Source of the DNA: JASHSH01 sp036490215
GTDB taxonomy: Bacteria > Pseudomonadota > Alphaproteobacteria > Rhodospirillales > Magnetospirillaceae
NCBI GenBank assembly: GCA_036490215.1
Contig: DASXEH010000088.1
Location: forward strand, 102,037-166,036
Length of the DNA stretch: 64,000 nucleotides
Reading direction: 5' to 3'
Positions 7,305 through 15,216 of this stretch are shown here, one piece after another; the stretch's first letter is position 1; each line of letters begins with the position of its first letter. The notes below the pieces were generated by a model, which was not told the origin of the DNA, made no database searches, and saw nothing but the letters and a program-made list of their open reading frames with translations. The translations under genes were made by a program, and so were the position numbers.

Positions 7305-8420
7305 ATGGAATTCTATAGGACCGTCTTCCGCCCGTTGCTGTTCTCGATGGATGCGGAGCGCGCTCATCGCTTGGCGCTGCGTTGCGCCAGCAGCATGGGG
7401 TGGGCGGCGGGGACGATGCGTGCCGTAACGGCCGTCAATGAAGACTGTTTGAAAACCCGCGTCGCCGGATTGGATTTCGCGACGCCCATCGGACTCGCCG
7501 CCGGCTTCGACAAGAGCGGCACGGCGATCAAAGCGCTCAGCGGCCTCGGCTTCGGCTCGGTCGAGATCGGCTCGGTGTCGATCGATCCGTCGGACGGCAA
7601 TCCGAAACCGCGACTGTTTCGCTTGCCGGACGATCGCGCCATCGTTGTCGCCTATGGCGTGCCCAATGATGGCGCGCCGGCCATTGCCGCGCGGCTCGAT
7701 CGTCTCCGGCTGCCGATACCGCTCGGCGTCAATCTGGTGAAGACCAATCGCGGTCGCGGATCGCCCGCCGAAACCGCCGATCAGGTCATTGACGACTATG
7801 TGCGCGCGGCAAAAGTGTTCGCGTCGCGCGCAGACTATCTGATGTTCAATCTGTCTTGCCCGAACACGACCGATGGCCGCGATTTCTTCGCCGACCGCGC
7901 CCATCTCGATGCTTGTCTCGCCGCGCTGGCCGAAGCGGATTTGCAGGTGCCGGTTTTTCTCAAGATGTCGCCGCTCGGTGGCCTTGAAGACATCGAGCGT
8001 GCGCTGGCGGCCGCCGAGCCGTATCGCTTCATCAGCGGCTTCATGTACAACCTGCCGCCGGGCAAGCCTGATGGGCTGACGACGCCGAAAAGCGTCTGGC
8101 AGTCGATGCCCGGCGCCGTCTCCGGTCCCGTATTTTCGCCCTGGGCCAATTTTTGTATCCGCGAAACCTATCGCCGCATGGATCGCGCACGCTATGCGAT
8201 CGTCGGTGCGGGTGGCGTGTTCAAGGCGGACGATGCCTATACCAAGCTGAAGCTGGGCGCTTCGCTGGTCCAGATGCTGACGGCATTGATCTATGAAGGA
8301 CCGGGCGTCGTGCGGCGCATCACGGCGGGCTTGGCGAAATTACTCGCGCGCGACGGCGTCAAGCACGTGGCCGATATCGTCGGCGTCGAGGCGTGGAAGA
8401 CGCCTAACTCGCGTGACTGA
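7305..8420 (+). CDS. Class 2 (quinone) dihydroorotate dehydrogenase-like flavoprotein
   Basis: A 371-residue FMN TIM-barrel protein. The N-terminus (MEFYRTVFRPLLFSMDAERAHRLAL) is the amphipathic extension of class 2 PyrD, followed by PIGLAAGFDKSGTAI, GFGSVEIGSVS, GNPKPRLFRLPDDRA and the late GAGGVFKADDAYTKLKLGASLVQ phosphate-binding region. Several class 2 landmarks are changed: the INRMGFNN motif is VVAYGVPND, the TNTT region is absent, and the catalytic loop reads FNLSCPNTTDGRDFF with Cys, as in class 1 enzymes, instead of the class 2 Ser. It may be a diverged DHODH or a paralogue acting on another substrate. It stands alone on this strand and its last 17 bases overlap the 3' end of the convergent AraC gene. 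Confidence 0.75.
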   Translation: MEFYRTVFRPLLFSMDAERAHRLALRCASSMGWAAGTMRAVTAVNEDCLKTRVAGLDFATPIGLAAGFDKSGTAIKALSGLGFGSVEIGSVSIDPSDGNPKPRLFRLPDDRAIVVAYGVPNDGAPAIAARLDRLRLPIPLGVNLVKTNRGRGSPAETADQVIDDYVRAAKVFASRADYLMFNLSCPNTTDGRDFFADRAHLDACLAALAEADLQVPVFLKMSPLGGLEDIERALAAAEPYRFISGFMYNLPPGKPDGLTTPKSVWQSMPGAVSGPVFSPWANFCIRETYRRMDRARYAIVGAGGVFKADDAYTKLKLGASLVQMLTALIYEGPGVVRRITAGLAKLLARDGVKHVADIVGVEAWKTPNSRD

Positions 8421-9249
8421 CCGCCTGCGGTTCTGCCGCTGACGGCGATGGCCGGAAGGCGGCCGTCTGGTATTCGCGCGGCGTGAAGCCGATCTTCTCG
8501 CGGAAAAAGCGGCAGAAATGGCTGTGGGTGGCGAAGCCGAGCGCATCGGAGACTTCGCCGATCGGCCGCTCATCGACCAGCAGCGCCTCGACGGCGCGTT
8601 CCAGCCAGACGGCATTGGCGTAAAGGCGCGGCGAAACGCCCGTTGCCTCATGGAATTGCGTAAAGAAGCGCGAGCGCGACAGGCCGACTTGGGTGGCCAA
8701 CACGCCGAGATTGCGCGGCCGGGCCGGATCCGTCCGGATCATGTCGATCGCGCGGCGAATGCGAAAATCGGCGGAGGATCGCGGATACTGTCCCGCACGG
8801 CCCTGGCTCAACGTATGGCCGACCAAATCCTGCACCGCCGCTGCGACGTCAATTGGGCTGGCGCGATTTTCACCGCCGATTTCCCGCACGATATCAGCCA
8901 CAAGCCGCTGGGCTTCCGCGGAGACGTCGGGTTGGAATTCAGAGAACTGGTTCAGTGACAAATCACCGAAGCGCTCGGCGATCCAATCGAGATGGATATA
9001 GAAGGTGAGGACCGTCGTTTCGCCCTCGATCGGGCCCGGTTCGCTATGGGGCTGCCAGGGGTTGACGGCAACAGCCTTGCTTTCCGTCAGGCGATGGCGC
9101 TGTCCCGCGACATCGAGAACTCGATCCGCCCCGTCCACTTTGAACAGCAAATGCATGTGGGGGTGGGCGTGCTCGGCCACGGCTTGGGCTTTGCTCGCCA
9201 AGACGATTCGGCCGAAAGATGCGGCAAAGACGCCCATCAATCCGGACAT
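8404..9249 (-). CDS. AraC-family transcriptional regulator
   Basis: A 281-residue regulator. Residues about 1-110 form a cupin-like sensing domain (HAHPHMHLLFKVDGADRVLD, a His-rich beta strand). The last 100 residues carry the two AraC helix-turn-helix units: NLGVLATQVGLSRSRFFTQF and IGEVSDALGFATHSHFCRFF, then REKIGFTPREYQ. The ligand is unknown. It is convergent with the DHODH-like gene, and faces a 350-bp upstream region with two copies of a palindromic sequence at 9284-9297 and 9406-9417 that could be autoregulatory. Confidence 0.9.
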   Translation of the reverse strand: MSGLMGVFAASFGRIVLASKAQAVAEHAHPHMHLLFKVDGADRVLDVAGQRHRLTESKAVAVNPWQPHSEPGPIEGETTVLTFYIHLDWIAERFGDLSLNQFSEFQPDVSAEAQRLVADIVREIGGENRASPIDVAAAVQDLVGHTLSQGRAGQYPRSSADFRIRRAIDMIRTDPARPRNLGVLATQVGLSRSRFFTQFHEATGVSPRLYANAVWLERAVEALLVDERPIGEVSDALGFATHSHFCRFFREKIGFTPREYQTAAFRPSPSAAEPQAVSHAS

Positions 9250-9283
9250 GTTGCTCCTCCCCAGCTATCCAAGATTATTTTTG

Positions 9284-9417
9284 TAACCATATGGTTATAC
9301 AGCATGGTGGAAAATCGCGCCACCATGAGACGGGCGTCTTGACGAAATCCTCCTCTCAGGATTGAGAAACCGCCACGTAGTGCGTCGTCTTCACCGACAT
9401 AATTCACCATATGGTTA
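9284..9417. promoter_or_regulatory. Two copies of a palindromic motif 120 bp apart upstream of the AraC gene
   Basis: TAACCATATGGTTA at 9284-9297 is a perfect 14-bp palindrome 35 bases before the AraC gene start. ACCATATGGTTA recurs at 9406-9417, exactly 120 bp away, where it joins GTTAC-TTAT-GTAAC at 9414-9427. A repeat at this distance suits a protein binding both sites with DNA looping. The bound regulator could be the AraC protein or an unlinked dimer; the latter fits the palindromic symmetry better. Confidence 0.45.
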
Positions 9418-9481
9418 CTTATGTAACGGCGCCGCTTGTCAATTTGATGACGGTTTGCAACGGCCGTTCTGTAGCCCGTAT

Positions 9482-9512
9482 GCGCCTAAACAGCGCCTAA
9501 AATGCGCCTAAA
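9482..9512. promoter_or_regulatory. Three 11-bp-phased direct repeats, candidate response-regulator box
   Basis: GCGCCTAAA occurs three times, at 9482-9490, 9493-9501 and 9504-9512, each start exactly 11 bp after the last. This is the spacing used by OmpR/PhoB-family regulators. It lies about 92 bp before the sensor-kinase start and the operon encodes an OmpR-type regulator, so autoregulation is the simplest reading. The rest of the 9250-9603 gap shows no gene. Confidence 0.6.
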
Positions 9513-9603
9513 GCCCATATATTTCCCATCCAAAAACCATAACCGCGCGATTGTGCGCTGCAGCTAAGTCAGGCATCATCCTTTGTGCCCGTTGGGACCG
9601 GGC

Positions 9604-11874
9604 ATGATTTGGGTGGAGAACCGGTTCGTGGGTCCGAATTCGCCGATCGATGCACGTACGGTGATGCTTGTTCACCTGCCGATTCTGCTCTTGCTGGCAG
9701 CGCTGTTCGCTGCGATCTGGCGACAGAATATCGGTGGGCGCCAAGCGCTCCTTTGGTCGTTGGGTCATGCGGCCGTCGCCGGCGGGCTGCTGTTCAGCAA
9801 TCTCCGCGAGTTCCTGCCGCCTATCATATCTGCGGGGTTGGGCTTTGCTCTGCTGCAAACCGGCATGGCGCTGACGGCCTGGGGTGTTTGCATCGATGTG
9901 GGATGGCGCTTTCCCGGGCGAGCCGTCCTGCTGTTCTTGAGTGTGATCCAAGTCGCGCAGATTTACTTTCTCCTCGTCGATCCCGATACGCGGATGCGCG
10001 TCATCCTCGGTGCCGTTACGGTTTTCGTTCTGGCGTCGGTGGGCTCGATCATTCTGGCCATGGATTGGCGACCCTACCGCCGTTTGCCGAGCCGGTTCAC
10101 CATGTGCTGCCTCGGCCTTGTCGCGCTGGCCCATGGCACACGGCTGATCGGCGCATTGCAATCAACCAACCAGGATTTTGCCGGCCCCCCGAACCAAGCG
10201 AATTTTTCGTTCGGCGCACAACTGTTCGTCAGCCTCTTGGCCTCGCTCGGGCTGGGCGTGGGGTTGCTCTGGCTGCGCCTGACCGATTGGCATCGCACTG
10301 TTGCCAACGAGATCGAGGAACGCCGCCGTTCGGAAGCGGCGCTGGCGGTGGCCAAGGATGCCGCCGAGGTCGCGGCGCAAGCCAAAAGCCGCTTCCTGGC
10401 CAGCGTCACCCACGACATCCGCACGCCGATGAGCGCGATCATCGGCCTGTCACGCCTGCTGGCGCGAACCAGCCTCGATGACCGCCAAAACACGCATGTC
10501 TCGCGCATCAGTACGGCGGCAACCACGCTGCTCGAATTGATCGAAGGGGTTCTCGACGCGGCGCGGATCGAGGCCGGCACGATGAGCGTCGAGGCCCGCA
10601 ACTTCGATCTCAGCGACGTGCTGTTGCGCGTCGATACGATCGCGCGTGTCCAAGCCGAGGCGAAGGGGTTGACCCTGGCCGTTATTCCCGCCCGCGACGT
10701 GCCGATGACGTTGCAGGGCGATCCCGTGCGCCTGGGGCAGGTTCTGCTCAACATCGTCGGCAATGCGGTCAAATTCACCGAGGCCGGTGAGGTCACCCTG
10801 TCGGTCGGCACGGTCCGGCAGGATCTGGATTCCGTCGAGTTGCGCTTCATCATTCACGATACCGGGCCGGGCATCGCTGCGCGCGAACTGCCCCGTATTT
10901 TCGAGCCCTTCCGCCAAGGACAAAATGTCGGAGCCGGAAAAAGCGGCGCGGGATTGGGGCTGAGCATCGCAAGACAGCTTTTGGAGATGATGGGCGGCAG
11001 CATCCATGTGCGAAGCGTGCAGGGTTTAGGCAGCACCTTCACCGTCGATCTGCCGTTCCGTCTGGCACCTTTTGTGTCGCCAGCAATCGATGTGCCGATG
11101 TCCGTCCGTATCGACGGGGTGCGCATCCTTGTAGCCGAAGACGACGAGATCAATCGCGAGGTCGCCGGCGAAATCCTGACCGAGGCGGGCGCCGTCGTCG
11201 AGATGGTGGCGACCGGTCGGGCGGCGGTGGATCGCCTGCTTGTCGATGGCGTTTCGTTCGACGCGGTGCTGATGGATGTGCGCATGCCCGAAATGGACGG
11301 CATGGCCGCCACCGAACGCATTCGCGCCATCTATTCCGCCAAACTGCTGCCGATCATCGCCGTCACCGCCCATGCATTCGACGAGGAGCGCGACGCCTGC
11401 GTGATGGTCGGCATGACCGACTTCGTCACCAAGCCGATCGAGCCGGCGCGTCTTCTGATGGCTCTGGCGCGGGCCCTTCCGTCCCGCGTCACACTGGTCG
11501 ATGTTCAACCGACCCTGCTGCCGCTGCCACCGATGATCCCGGGTTTCGATATCGCCGGAACGCTCGGACGGTTCTGCGGAAATACCTCGACCGTGCAGCG
11601 GCTTTTGACTAGGTTCTCGACCCGCTTCGCCGAGGCGCAGGCATCGTTGCATGAAGCCGTCAACGAAGGCCGGCTCGACGATGCGTGCGCCTGGGTTCAT
11701 GGTTTTCGCGGCGCGGCGGCGACCCTTGGTGCCGTGATCCTGACCACGCAGGCGGCAAAGCTCGAAGCGGCTTTGCGTGCTGGAGATCAAGCTCTCGTGC
11801 CTGAAGAGATTGCGGCGCTGACACGAGAGATGGAAACGGCCGCAAACGAACTTAAGGTACACGGATTTTCATGA
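9604..11874 (+). CDS. Hybrid sensor histidine kinase with multi-helix membrane sensor, receiver and HPt domains
   Basis: A protein of about 756 residues. Residues about 20-215 contain seven hydrophobic segments forming a membrane sensor without a large periplasmic loop; a short charged coiled coil follows (EIEERRRSEAALAVAKDAAE). The HisKA H-box is SVTHDIRTPMSAIIG, with phospho-His about residue 270. The HATPase shows LLNIVGNAVKF, HDTGPGIA and GAGLGLSIARQLL. A receiver follows (RILVAEDDEINREV; LMDVRMPEMDG with Asp about 557; TKPIEP), then an HPt domain with AWVHGFRGAAATLG (His about 699). The layout allows a full His-Asp-His relay to the response regulator that overlaps its end by four bases. 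The start is uncertain: I chose ATG 9604, with GTG 9583, GTG 9628 and ATG 9664 also possible. The signal is unknown. Confidence 0.9.
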   Translation: MIWVENRFVGPNSPIDARTVMLVHLPILLLLAALFAAIWRQNIGGRQALLWSLGHAAVAGGLLFSNLREFLPPIISAGLGFALLQTGMALTAWGVCIDVGWRFPGRAVLLFLSVIQVAQIYFLLVDPDTRMRVILGAVTVFVLASVGSIILAMDWRPYRRLPSRFTMCCLGLVALAHGTRLIGALQSTNQDFAGPPNQANFSFGAQLFVSLLASLGLGVGLLWLRLTDWHRTVANEIEERRRSEAALAVAKDAAEVAAQAKSRFLASVTHDIRTPMSAIIGLSRLLARTSLDDRQNTHVSRISTAATTLLELIEGVLDAARIEAGTMSVEARNFDLSDVLLRVDTIARVQAEAKGLTLAVIPARDVPMTLQGDPVRLGQVLLNIVGNAVKFTEAGEVTLSVGTVRQDLDSVELRFIIHDTGPGIAARELPRIFEPFRQGQNVGAGKSGAGLGLSIARQLLEMMGGSIHVRSVQGLGSTFTVDLPFRLAPFVSPAIDVPMSVRIDGVRILVAEDDEINREVAGEILTEAGAVVEMVATGRAAVDRLLVDGVSFDAVLMDVRMPEMDGMAATERIRAIYSAKLLPIIAVTAHAFDEERDACVMVGMTDFVTKPIEPARLLMALARALPSRVTLVDVQPTLLPLPPMIPGFDIAGTLGRFCGNTSTVQRLLTRFSTRFAEAQASLHEAVNEGRLDDACAWVHGFRGAAATLGAVILTTQAAKLEAALRAGDQALVPEEIAALTREMETAANELKVHGFS

Positions 11875-12605
11875 CTGACTCCTTTGCAAACCACCCGGTC
11901 ACGGCGCTGATGGTTGAAGACCAGAGCGACTTGCGGGCCGCGATCGAGGCCGCTCTCTCGATGTTCGGCATCAAGGTAAGTGGTGTCGGCAGCGCCGCGG
12001 AGTTCCGCAGCAATCTGCGCGCCCATCGCTTCGACCTGACGATCGTCGATCTCGGGCTGCCCGATAGCGACGGCCTATCCCTCGTGCGCGAATTGACCGA
12101 GACGCCCGACGGGCCGGGCGTCATCATCTTGACGGCGGCGAGCGAAACCGAAGATCGGATCAAGGGCTTCGCCTCCGGCGCGGACCTGTATTTCACCAAG
12201 CCCGTGGACTGCCGCGAATTGGCGGTGGCCGGTATTCGCTTGGCGCAGCGGCTTCGCAAGGCGCCGTCTTTCGATCCGCCGGCGGCTTCGGCGCAGCGGG
12301 CAACTGCGAGTTGGACGTTGCAGCCGGCGCGGTGGATGCTCGAATCGCCGGCCGGCATCGCCGTCAATCTGACCACCAAGGAAATGGCATTCATGGAGAC
12401 ACTGGCTTCGGCCAATGCGACCGTGGAGCGCAGCCAGATTCTCCTGCGGCTCGGCTACCAGGATGACGACGGCGGCAATCGCAGCCTCGACGCTCTGGTG
12501 CGCCGCCTGCGCATCAAGGCCGAGGAAGCGCTTGAAGGCGGCCTGCCGATCCGCACCGTTCACGGCATCGGTTATATCTTTTCCGCACCGCTGAAGAGCA
12601 CCTGA
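11871..12605 (+). CDS. OmpR/PhoB-family response regulator
   Basis: A 244-residue regulator co-translated (ATGA overlap) with the hybrid kinase and its evident partner. The receiver spans about residues 10-125 with the acidic pocket MVEDQSD, phospho-acceptor Asp about 60 in LTIVDLGLPDSDG, and Lys in LYFTKPVD. The C-terminal winged helix (about 150-240) shows LTTKEMAFMETLA, then ALVRRLRIKAEEAL and PIRTVHGIGYIF, the recognition-helix and wing signatures of the Trans_reg_C family. It likely binds the 11-bp-phased repeats before the operon. It converges on the AsmA-like gene with a 21-bp gap. Confidence 0.93.
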   Translation: MTDSFANHPVTALMVEDQSDLRAAIEAALSMFGIKVSGVGSAAEFRSNLRAHRFDLTIVDLGLPDSDGLSLVRELTETPDGPGVIILTAASETEDRIKGFASGADLYFTKPVDCRELAVAGIRLAQRLRKAPSFDPPAASAQRATASWTLQPARWMLESPAGIAVNLTTKEMAFMETLASANATVERSQILLRLGYQDDDGGNRSLDALVRRLRIKAEEALEGGLPIRTVHGIGYIFSAPLKST

Positions 12606-12626
12606 GTCCGCCGACGGCCGCCGCCT

Positions 12627-14639
12627 TCACGGGGTCGTGCCCCCGGTCTGAAGTTCCGAATGCATTTGCGGCTTCGGCTGCGGGCTTGGCGCCTGGCTCG
12701 GTGCTGGAATCTGTCCTTGCGCCTTGAATGCCAAGACATCGCGGATTCGCGCATCGCAATCCACGTCTTTGGCCCCGCCGAAATCGGGCGTCGGGATCGG
12801 AATCATCCGGCCGAGATGAACGTCGGGCGAGCGCAGCTTACCTTCGACCATGATCGGCCCGTGCAGGTCCAGTACATCGAACTTCTTCGGGTCCGCCGTG
12901 ATCTTGCTGTTGACGGCTTGCGTTCCGAGATTAGCCTGGCCATCGAAGTGCAGGACCGATCGTCGCGTGTCCATCAACGTATCCTTGAACGACACGACGC
13001 CTTTATCGAAGGCCAATTGACCTAGGGCACAACGGATCGGAATCTGGTTGTCGCCGGTCACGTACACTACCAAAGCGTCGATGATCTCGAGCCCGGCCAA
13101 GCTCACCATGAGGTTGCTGACCGATCCATCGGTCATCCCCACGGCGATGGTGCCGCGCGCGGTGCCCATCACCTGCGCCAGCGATTTGCCATTGCCCGTC
13201 AGGTCGACGCGGCCCTGGATGCGGCCTTTGGTCGTGTCGAAAAAGCGCGACCCGCGGAAGAATGTGGCCAGTTCGATATTCTGAAGATCGAGCTTGGCCG
13301 TGACGGGAGGAACATCCGACCGCGCGTCGATGCCCAACTGGCCGGATACGGTGCCGGACCCCAGCGCGATTTTCAGCGGCTGCACCTGCGCCTGGCCATT
13401 GTTCACCTGCACCCGCGCGTTGATCGCAGTCACCGGCAGATAGTTGGGCGCAACCACATGCCGTGCGTCGAGCGTGACATCCATATTCATCGCGCGCAGA
13501 TGCTCGGTGTGCAGCGGGACGTTGGGGAATAATTCGCCATTCGCCTCGAGCTTCTGCTCCGTCTTCTTTTGTTCGGACGAGACATTGGTGGTCCGCCCCG
13601 GCGCCGCGCCGACCAGGGGCGCCAGATCGGCAAAGGCCAGGTGATCGGAGACGAGGTTCGCCTTCAGCAATGTCGGCTTGGAATGCTGGTCGAGATCGAT
13701 CTGGCCCGAAAGATCGCTATCGCCGGCATGCATGGTCATGTTGGTGATATGCCACATTCCGGGTTCGTGGTTGAGCTTGCCGGCAATCTTATAGGGCGGC
13801 GTGGGCGGACCCGGGATTCCGAGTAGCGGATAGATATTGGCCAGGTTCGAGCCCTGCAGCGTCAGCCGGATATCGGCCCCTTTGAACTGGAACGGGTCGT
13901 CCACCGTGCCCTTGGTCGTCAGATGCGTATCGGCATAGGTGACATCGAGATCGATCGGATAGGGCTTGTCGGTATCGCGCAGCATCAGGATCGAACCGCC
14001 GGTGAAGTGCAGCGCCAGCGGCTTCTTCTCGATGCTGCCTTTGAGGTCGAGTTTGGCTTGTGGCTGCCCGCCGGCCTGGCCCTGGGCGGTTTGGATCGTC
14101 CCGGCGATGTCGAGTTTGCGCTTGGCGTCGTGATAGGCGATGTGGCCGTCGTCGATCACGAGTTGGCCGATCAGCGGCGTCTCGCTGCGTTGCTGGGGTG
14201 CAGCCTGCTCAACGGCTGCGCCGGCGACCGGACTTTGCGCCGGAGTCCAGTTGTTCTCGTCCTTGTCGTTCTGCTCGAGATCGATATCCGGCTTCTGCAG
14301 ATGAACCTGCGGGAAGACGAGATCGCCATGCAACAGCGGCTTGGCGAGAAGATCGAACTCGACCGTATCCGCTTTGAACATGTGATCGCTCTTCGTCCAA
14401 TCGGCATTGGCGATCTGAACATCGTCGAGGCGAACGTGAATCGCTTTGGTCGCCTGATCCCAGTCGAGGCCGATGTGACCAAGTTGGGTCTTACGGCCGG
14501 AATAGGCACTGGCCTGGGTCTCGGCCATCGATCGCAAATAGGAGGAATGGAGGAAGATCACGGCGCCGATACAGGCCAGCCCGATGATCAGCACCAGTGT
14601 GCCAAGGGACCAGGCGATGATTTTGAGCGCACGTCTCAC
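12627..14639 (-). CDS. AsmA-family envelope protein
   Basis: A protein of about 670 residues with one N-terminal membrane helix (about residues 4-30, IIAWSLGTLVLIIGLACIGAVI) and a long periplasmic beta-rich domain. The conserved AsmA pattern is visible: an early ALKIIAW...LRSMAE segment, repeats such as PKLHGDLVFPQVHLQKPDI-type strands, a late LQNIELATFFRGSRFFDTTKG and RGTIAVGMTDGSVSNLMVS with SVLHFDGQANLGTQAVNSK. AsmA/TamB-like proteins are linked to outer-membrane lipid transport or assembly. I chose GTG 14639 because CGGAG lies 8 bases upstream and the helix starts immediately; a TTG at 14717 would add 26 basic residues. It is monocistronic and convergent with the response regulator. Confidence 0.82.
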   Translation of the reverse strand: MRRALKIIAWSLGTLVLIIGLACIGAVIFLHSSYLRSMAETQASAYSGRKTQLGHIGLDWDQATKAIHVRLDDVQIANADWTKSDHMFKADTVEFDLLAKPLLHGDLVFPQVHLQKPDIDLEQNDKDENNWTPAQSPVAGAAVEQAAPQQRSETPLIGQLVIDDGHIAYHDAKRKLDIAGTIQTAQGQAGGQPQAKLDLKGSIEKKPLALHFTGGSILMLRDTDKPYPIDLDVTYADTHLTTKGTVDDPFQFKGADIRLTLQGSNLANIYPLLGIPGPPTPPYKIAGKLNHEPGMWHITNMTMHAGDSDLSGQIDLDQHSKPTLLKANLVSDHLAFADLAPLVGAAPGRTTNVSSEQKKTEQKLEANGELFPNVPLHTEHLRAMNMDVTLDARHVVAPNYLPVTAINARVQVNNGQAQVQPLKIALGSGTVSGQLGIDARSDVPPVTAKLDLQNIELATFFRGSRFFDTTKGRIQGRVDLTGNGKSLAQVMGTARGTIAVGMTDGSVSNLMVSLAGLEIIDALVVYVTGDNQIPIRCALGQLAFDKGVVSFKDTLMDTRRSVLHFDGQANLGTQAVNSKITADPKKFDVLDLHGPIMVEGKLRSPDVHLGRMIPIPTPDFGGAKDVDCDARIRDVLAFKAQGQIPAPSQAPSPQPKPQMHSELQTGGTTP

Positions 14640-14802
14640 GATTCCCGCTCCGGTGGCTTCGGGTTTGCGAAGCCCTTTGATGAAAGTGAACGCCCGGCGA
14701 TGCACCCCGTTCCGCAAACGGCGTCAAATCTTTGCGCAACCGGGGAACGTCAGGCCGTCGATAACCGTTTCATCCGAATATGGCGGAAAAAGGAGACGGA
14801 CA

Positions 14803-15207
14803 ATGGCGCCAGAGGGAAGCATGAGCAGCCACAAGGCTCTGAAGCGGAAGACGAAGGAGATCGATACGAGCGATCAGTCGGCGGTGGACATCGCTTCAGC
14901 CGACAGCATGGATGCGAGCGACCCGCCGTCGTTCACACCCAGCACTGCGGGTGGTCCGTCGGCGCGGCCTGATCAGCCGTCCGGCAGCCGCGAGGAACGC
15001 GTGCGGGACAAGGCGTATCAGATCTGGCAGTCGGAAGGCTGGCCACATGGGCGCCACGAAGCTCATTGGTCGATGGCCGAAGCCCATGTCACGGCCGAAG
15101 AGCGGCATGAGGAAACGACCGAATTGCGGGCCGATGCGCCTGAGTCCACCACGCAGGAGTCTTCCGCTCAGCCGCCCAAACGCCGCACGCGGCGCAAGAG
15201 CGCCTGA
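14803..15207 (+). CDS. DUF2934-domain small hydrophilic protein
   Basis: A 134-residue charged protein. The DUF2934 core is visible around residues 62-88 as REERVRDKAYQIWQSEGWP followed by GRHEAHW, an amphipathic segment common in alpha- and other proteobacteria. The rest is low-complexity, rich in Ser, Asp, Glu and Ala, ending in a basic RRTRRKSA tail that could bind nucleic acid. The ATG at 14803 is chosen because AAGGAGA lies just upstream; an upstream in-frame extension overlaps the AsmA gene antisense. The function of DUF2934 proteins is unknown. It converges with the TRAP operon, leaving only 9 bp. Confidence 0.8.
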   Translation: MAPEGSMSSHKALKRKTKEIDTSDQSAVDIASADSMDASDPPSFTPSTAGGPSARPDQPSGSREERVRDKAYQIWQSEGWPHGRHEAHWSMAEAHVTAEERHEETTELRADAPESTTQESSAQPPKRRTRRKSA

Positions 15208-15216
15208 GGCTGAGCG

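Noticed and set aside
7072..7305. 77-codon frame (+) before the DHODH-like gene
   Set aside because: It overlaps another open frame on the opposite strand, is Arg/Ser-rich, and resembles random high-GC sequence.
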